DNA from: Channallabes apus
Taxonomy: Eukaryota > Chordata > Actinopteri > Siluriformes > Clariidae
Direction of reading: 5' to 3'
Assembly (NCBI GenBank): GCA_030522415.1
Contig: CM060107.1
Span: 48,948,307-49,012,306 of the forward strand
DNA length: 64,000 nt
The translations under genes were made by a program, and so were the position numbers. The notes under the pieces are model-generated. The model ran no database searches and was not told where the DNA came from. It saw nothing but the letters and a program-made list of their open reading frames with translations. Positions 60,001 to 64,000 of this stretch are shown here, one piece after another. Position 1 is the first letter of the stretch. Each line of letters opens with the position of its first letter.

Positions 60001-60982
60001 ATTTAAAGCTCATCTATCATTCCCTCTCTTACTGCGACTCTGAATGTCTCCATGTTGTGTGTGTTTCTAGGAGCAGCTCTGTCTCGGTCTCTGTCTCTGC
60101 TCACCTTTATAGTCTTCACAGCCTGTTTCAGCTGCTGCACCTTCTTCTGCTTCTCCTGGATTCTCTGCTGGGATTTCATCTGCTCCTCCTTTAACTCACA
60201 CTGAGGTGAGTAATTAAACACATTTCACTCTTCAAAGGTCATGATCTCATCAGGAAATTTTAATTTAATGACTTTTACATCGCTCAAAAGATTATACAAT
60301 AAATATGTAGTAAAAAATTCCTCTCCTGCAGTTTGATGTGTCATGTACAGTAAAATGACTCTGAATAGATTAGCGTTGTATTTCTCACCTGTTTTTCAGT
60401 TCTGCATGTTTTAACTGAGACGGTGTCGTGGCTTTTGTGTTTCTCCATCGTACACAGATAACAGATGAAGCTTTGGTCTGTACGGCAGTAGATCTCCAGC
60501 ACTTTATCATGCTCAGAGCAGATCTTCTCTGCTAGATTTCCAGAAGCTTCAATTAACTGATGTTTTTTCAATCCAGGAACTTCATAGTGAGGTTTCAGAT
60601 GAGTTTCACAAAAGGAGGCCAGACACATCAGACAGGACTTGACAGCTTTATGTTTTCTCTCAGTGCAGAAATCACACTCCACATCTCCAGGTCCAGCGTA
60701 ACTGTGAGCCGGAGAAGCAGCTGGGACTTCAGTTTTCTTCTTGAGTTTCTCCACCACTTCAGCCAGCATGTTGTTTCTGCGTAGAACAGGCCTTAAAGTG
60801 AAAGTGTCTCTGCACTGAGGACAGCTATAAACTCCACTCTGATCCTCCTGATCCCAGCAGTCATTAATACACACCTTACAGAAACAGTGACCACAGGAGA
60901 TAGTCACTGGATCCTTCAGGAGATCCAGACACACTGGACAGATGAACTGGACCTCAGCTACTGAGATACTGGCCTCGGCCAT
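58472..60982 (-). CDS. finTRIM B: RING-B-box-coiled coil-B30.2 ubiquitin ligase
   Basis: Six exons on the - strand: 60389-60982, 60105-60200, 59692-59925, 59437-59596, 59100-59129 and 58472-59004. Lengths 594, 96, 234, 160, 30 and 533 give 548 residues with all frames open. RING CPVC..CGHCFCKVCINDCW..CPQC. B-box 1 CDFCTERK..CLMCLASFCETH. B-box 2 CSEHDKVLEIYC..CYLC. Coiled coil LLEQLEQEIADLQRRL. PRY/SPRY FCDLTLDPNTVNYH..WEVEWSS..GVYVDHSAGTLSFYS, end VTLCDSK. Exon 5 is half the length of that in A because the old acceptor and first 30 bases are gone. A TCTGTCCTCAG now stands before AACCAAAG and keeps frame (inference). Function as for A by family: E3 ubiquitin ligase, probably immune-related. 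Confidence 0.86.
59047..59089. repeat. (GT)n microsatellite, intron 5 of finTRIM B
   Basis: Coding-strand CA run starting about 10 bases after the exon 5 donor. Confidence 0.93.
59100..59129 (-). CDS. finTRIM B exon 5, shortened to 30 bp
   Basis: Reads (E)PKSREDFLH(Y) between phases 1 and 1. The donor GTACGT is the same as in A. Upstream, A has ctgctgcag with acceptor ccacag, whereas B has gacagaaacaacatgg, so the ancestral acceptor is lost and CTCAG|AACC is the nearest AG in frame. Confidence 0.65.
59646..59684. repeat. (GT)n microsatellite, intron 3 of finTRIM B
   Basis: Same place as 41814-41848 in A. Confidence 0.93.
59692..59925 (-). CDS. finTRIM B exon 3: coiled coil
   Basis: 234 bp. 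Same sequence as A except for a few bases. GT/CA repeats border it on both sides. Confidence 0.9.
59935..59998. repeat. (AC)n microsatellite, intron 2 of finTRIM B
   Basis: Same place as 42095-42184 in A and 19536-19591 in C. Confidence 0.95.
60389..60982 (-). CDS. finTRIM B exon 1: RING and two B-boxes
   Basis: 198 codons, MAEASISVAEVQFICPVC to RTEKQ, donor CAG|GTGAG. All RING ligands and B-box Cys/His residues are present. Nearly identical to exon 1 of A. Confidence 0.9.
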
Positions 60983-60989
60983 TTTCCTG

Positions 60990-61130
60990 GACTCTAAACT
61001 ATGAGTTTAGTTGATTTTTAAATGCACTTCCTGGTTCTCTGTGCGTACAGTATGAGAAAGAAGGGGGCGGAGCTCAGAGACAAAGAGATTATAAACGCTC
61101 CTCTTTTAACCACTTCTTCTCCATCTAACC
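60990..61130 (-). promoter_or_regulatory. Candidate promoter of finTRIM B
   Basis: On the - strand TATA-like GTTTATAATC (about 61088-61097), then CTCCGCCCCC near 61064-61073, about 105 bases before the ATG. Conserved with gene A. Confidence 0.5.
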
Positions 61131-61395
61131 CACATTTAGAATCAGACCATCTTTATAGTAAAAGCCTTAACATTCTCGGACTGATTCCTGCGTGCTACAC
61201 AGGAGCTCTATAGAAGAGACACATTTTTATATCAGTAATGACAATAATGACAAACAGAACGAGAAAACTCAAGCTTCATTTTATAAATGTCAATATAATA
61301 AAATAAAGAAACAAAAAACTAAAAGAATGAAAATAAAACTTCAGTGGAAAAAGAACATAAGAAAAAATACAATAATTAATATCAAACGTTTGATC

Positions 61396-61582
61396 GGTGT
61401 TGGGGGAAGTTACTTTTTAAAGTAACTAATTACATTACAAAATTACTGTTACATTACAGCGTTACTTTCTGATAAAAGTAACTAGTTTGAGTATTTTCCA
61501 TTGCAGAAAATGAAAACTCCTTTGTGATTCTTCATGCATGTTGCTTTAGTCAAGATCTTTATAATTATTCTATCATCATCAG
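61396..61582. mobile_element. hAT element (partner of 43810-44709), truncated
   Basis: Begins CGGTGTTGGGGGAAGTTACT after gtttgat and follows the A-side element through gaaaatgaaaactcctttg to ttataattattctat. It stops at about 61582, where RTE LINE sequence begins, so its right half is lost or displaced. Confidence 0.8.
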
Positions 61583-61975
61583 TTGACTGGACAACTACAG
61601 CCAATGTGATCAGGGAGACAGGTAAGAGGGTACTTGGTGTATCATCAGGTAAGGGAAAAGTGGACAAGGAGACTTGGTGGTGGAATGAGGAAGTCCAGGA
61701 GTGTATACAGGGAAAGAGGCTAGCTAAGAAGAAGTGGGACTCTGAGAGGACTGAAGAGAGTAGACAGGAGTACAGCGAGATGCAGCATAAGGTCAAGGTA
61801 GAAGTGGCAAAGGCCAAACAAAGTGCATATGAGGACTTGTATGCTAGATTGGATAGTAAGGAGGGTGAGGTGGATCTGTACAGGTTGGCGAGGCAGAGAG
61901 ATAGAGATGGGAAGGATGTGCAGCAGGTTAGAGTGAAGCTCTGTAGGCTACAGAGGTTTGAGTTCAGTCCCATGC
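61583..61975 (+). pseudogene. RTE-type LINE fragment
   Basis: VDWTTTANVIRETGKRVLGV, ETWWWNEEVQECIQGKRLAK and KQSAYEDLYARLDSKEGEVD LYRLARQRDRDGKDVQQVR (cited in pieces) are the linker between endonuclease and RT in RTE-class LINEs. Both ends are truncated. Confidence 0.75.
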
Positions 61976-61981
61976 GGATTG

Positions 61982-62502
61982 AGGGGCGTTTCTAGGATTT
62001 TCAGGTAAGGGGGGCTCAGCCCCATAGATGTTTAACACAGAATCAGTACTCAAATTAGTCTTCTTGATCACACATGCTGTTTACTGTATAAACCTTTTTC
62101 TATCTACAGGTACAATCAAAAAAATATAACCAGAAAACAGCATATAACTTTAAACGTACATTGATTAGCAATATAAACAACACACACCTATGAGGCTGGA
62201 CAATGGAATAAACTGTGGGGGTGCCAATAATATCAAACAGATATGTGCCTGAGAGGCTGCCCTTTCAGAGAACTGAACTGTAGAACTGAACACAGAACTG
62301 TAGATGGAAGGTTTTTCAAGTCACATGGTTGTAGGTCTCCAAATGAGCAGCAGGCCTGAAGAATATTTATTATATATATTCTAAATATTTAGAATATTTT
62401 AGATTTTGAAGAATACTCAGCCCCCCCTAAAGAATTTTTAGGGGGGCTGAGTACAAATGTTATGGGGGCTAAAGCCCCCCTAAAAATGGCCTAGCGACGC
62501 AC
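61982..62502. mobile_element. Nonautonomous DNA element with short inverted ends
   Basis: Left gcgtttctaggattttcagg and then ggggggctcagcccc; right inverse gcgtcgctaggccattttta and then ggggggctttagccccc. Imperfect termini and no coding sequence. The superfamily cannot be fixed without the target duplication. Confidence 0.55.
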
Positions 62503-62503
62503 T

Positions 62504-62997
62504 GTCTGTAGCGCTGATGTATACTTAAGACATGCTGTCAATTAAAAAGGGGTTAAGCCATTTAAACAGCTCCTCCAATCATCATGCAGCAGCCCAGCGT
62601 CCTGTCCCACCCACTGCTCCGTTCACCCCCAGAGAAGCCGAGCTTCCCTGGAAGTGACGATTTTGGTGCATTTATCCAATTACTGTCCAGCTTTCCTGCA
62701 GTGAAAAAAGCTAGTCTGTGCTTTTTTCACTGCAGTGCGCCATAGCGCACCAGTGAAGCTGGGCTTCAGGGGGAGGGTTTAATGCGCTGTGCTGCACGGA
62801 AATGTATGACAAGAAAATCGTGTCAAACAATCTACAATAAATACCTGATTCCGAATGAGCTAGTCATGAAGTTGAACGCGTTCTAGCGCACTTTTATTAA
62901 AACCAATATAAATACGACAGTGCATATATGAGCATTTATTTTCTGACATAGAAGGGGAAGCTGAGCTTCCCTTGTAGTCTTAGAGCAGCCGCCACTG
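62504..62997. mobile_element. DNA-element remnant with CAGTGGCGGCTGCT terminus
   Basis: The right end, read inversely, is CAGTGGCGGCTGCTCTAAGA, typical of a fish element whose ends contain GGGGAAGCTCAGCTTCCC. Several gaagctgagcttcc-type inverse motifs lie inside. The left terminus is not seen. Confidence 0.5.
62696..62735. repeat. Perfect 16-bp stem, 8-base loop hairpin
   Basis: CTGCAGTGAAAAAAGC (62696-62711), loop tagtctgt, GCTTTTTTCACTGCAG (62720-62735). Confidence 0.95.
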
Positions 62998-62999
62998 AT

Positions 63000-63433
63000 A
63001 TTACAACATTCACACTTGCCGGCCACTCATACTGTACCCCACACTCACTCAGTTCGTGTTCGCGATCGTTTAGAGTCCTTTCTCTTTATCAAAAAAGTCC
63101 ATATATACACAAAGAGTAAAATGAAATAACCAGGGAACGCCCCGCTCTGAGTCCGATGTCCTAGCCGCGAGCGGCGTCCCTCAACATGGGGCGTGGGTGC
63201 AGCCGAGCCATCAGTACACAGTAAGTACCTTTAATTTAATATAAATGCCTCGGCCTCTGTTTTGCAGTAGCATCGGTCTTGGTCTTGGTTTTAGCATTAG
63301 CCTTAGCCTCTGGCTGTGGTATGGTTGCTCTTACATAGCCCAGCCTTTCTTCCTCTTTTATTAAAATTACATGATTAGCTCCCGCAGCACCTCTGCTGGC
63401 TGGGAGCCCGTAATCAGGCAACCGCCTGTTACA
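63000..63433 (-). repeat. Candidate 3' LTR of Gypsy-4
   Basis: On the - strand TGTAACAGGCGGTTGCC starts at 63433 right after a polypurine GAGGGAGAGGGGG (63434-63446). The other end of the LTR is not clear, so the left limit is approximate. Confidence 0.55.
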
Positions 63434-64000
63434 CCCCCTCTCCCTCAGAAGAAGGCGTCACTTCGCCAAAAAAGGGTTTTAAATTAGCCACGTGGACCGT
63501 GAATGGTCCTGCTTGATCAACCAGATCCACCCGGTAGTTAACCCTGTTAAGGACCTTTGTAATTTTTGCAGGTCCCTTCCATTTTGGAGCGAGTTTTGCC
63601 ATATGAGAGTCCTCTGCCCGAGACTGAGGAAAAGCACGGACCCAGACCAGGTCACCCTGATTGAATGTGACTGCACATCGTCTGGCATTGGAATACTTCC
63701 CTTGCCGTTCCTGGGCGCGGGCTACGTTGCTCCGGATGACTTGGAACAGTTCCTCTTGATGCTCCACTGTGGCATAGGCGGGATGATCAGGTGGGATTGT
63801 TCGATGTAGCATTCGCTCCAGTGGTCCCTTGAGCTTACGTCCCCGTGCTATCTCCGCTGGGGTATAACCAGTGCTTTCCTGCCAGGCCCAGTTGATAGCA
63901 AACCGGAACTCTGGAAGCCATTGGTCTCACTGTTTGTGGTTCTCTTTGACGAATGCTGCGATCATGAACTTTATTGTCCGGTTTGTCCGTTCAGTGATTG
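63429..64000 (-). pseudogene. Gypsy-4 integrase C-terminal end (runs off the window)
   Basis: From the right edge: WLPEFRFAINWAWQESTGYT and PAEIARGRKLKGPLERML, then YATVEHQEELFQVIRSNVAR, FNQGDLVWVRAFPQSRAED, and KLAPKWKGPAKITKVLNRVN, the core end and SH3-like end of a gypsy integrase (VWVR..., K..P.W.GP..I). One stop near 63930 (Q*DQW). No chromodomain is visible before the LTR. Different family from Gypsy-1 to 3 by LTR sequence. Whether the rest is intact cannot be seen. Confidence 0.75.

Overview
The window is nuclear DNA of a ray-finned (teleost) fish. It holds a vertebrate LATS1 gene with GT-AG introns, several finTRIM-type TRIM genes (a teleost-expanded family), and a dense, nested layer of typical fish transposons: Tc1/mariner, hAT and Harbinger elements, L1, L2/CR1 and RTE LINEs, tRNA-derived SINEs, and Ty3/gypsy LTR elements. 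The species cannot be fixed from sequence alone.

Region 1 (1-8.8 kb): the 3' two thirds of LATS1 on the + strand. Six exons run from the UBA domain to the stop codon, followed by a 3' UTR with a poly(A) signal near 8740. Introns carry old DNA-transposon debris.

Region 2 (8.8-18.3 kb): no host gene seen. It holds a frameshifted Tc1 element (9427-11012), three SINE pieces, a 5'-truncated L1 with a perfect 15-bp target duplication (12676-14690), and two foldback sequences (15.8 and 16.4 kb).

Region 3 (18.3-61.6 kb): a finTRIM cluster. Five units (RING, two B-boxes, coiled coil, PRY/SPRY = B30.2) are present. Units A (38369-43392) and B (58472-60982), both on the - strand, have open six-exon structures with matching splice sites and TATA boxes. 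They are recent duplicates. Unit C (- strand, 18349-20937) is a pseudogene. D (+ strand, 26384-27084) is an orphan pair of 3' exons. E (+ strand, 30032-31431) is a decayed 5' half. A and B can be aligned through introns and flanks, so one copy gives the empty site for insertions in the other: a 2.2-kb gypsy element in intron 4 of A, a 0.9-kb TIR element downstream of A, and a SINE upstream of A.

Region 4 (interleaved): Ty3/gypsy elements. Gypsy-1 (32763-36513, +) and Gypsy-2 (52796-57628, -), plus a solo LTR nested in Gypsy-2, belong to a chromodomain family. The start of their predicted RNA is complementary to the sequence just inside the 5' LTR, which indicates self-priming. Gypsy-3 (about 46300-52784, -) has a tRNA-Thr primer site, and the intron-4 element has a tRNA-Leu primer site. 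A further gypsy element runs off the right edge. All copies are broken.

If expressed, LATS1 is the Hippo-pathway kinase, and A and B would be RING-type ubiquitin ligases whose B30.2 domain recognises a target. Nothing in the sequence links these two activities. I found no convincing new biological system. The most informative signals are the self-priming LTR family, the in-frame shortening of exon 5 in TRIM copy B, and the empty-site pairs that order the insertions in time.
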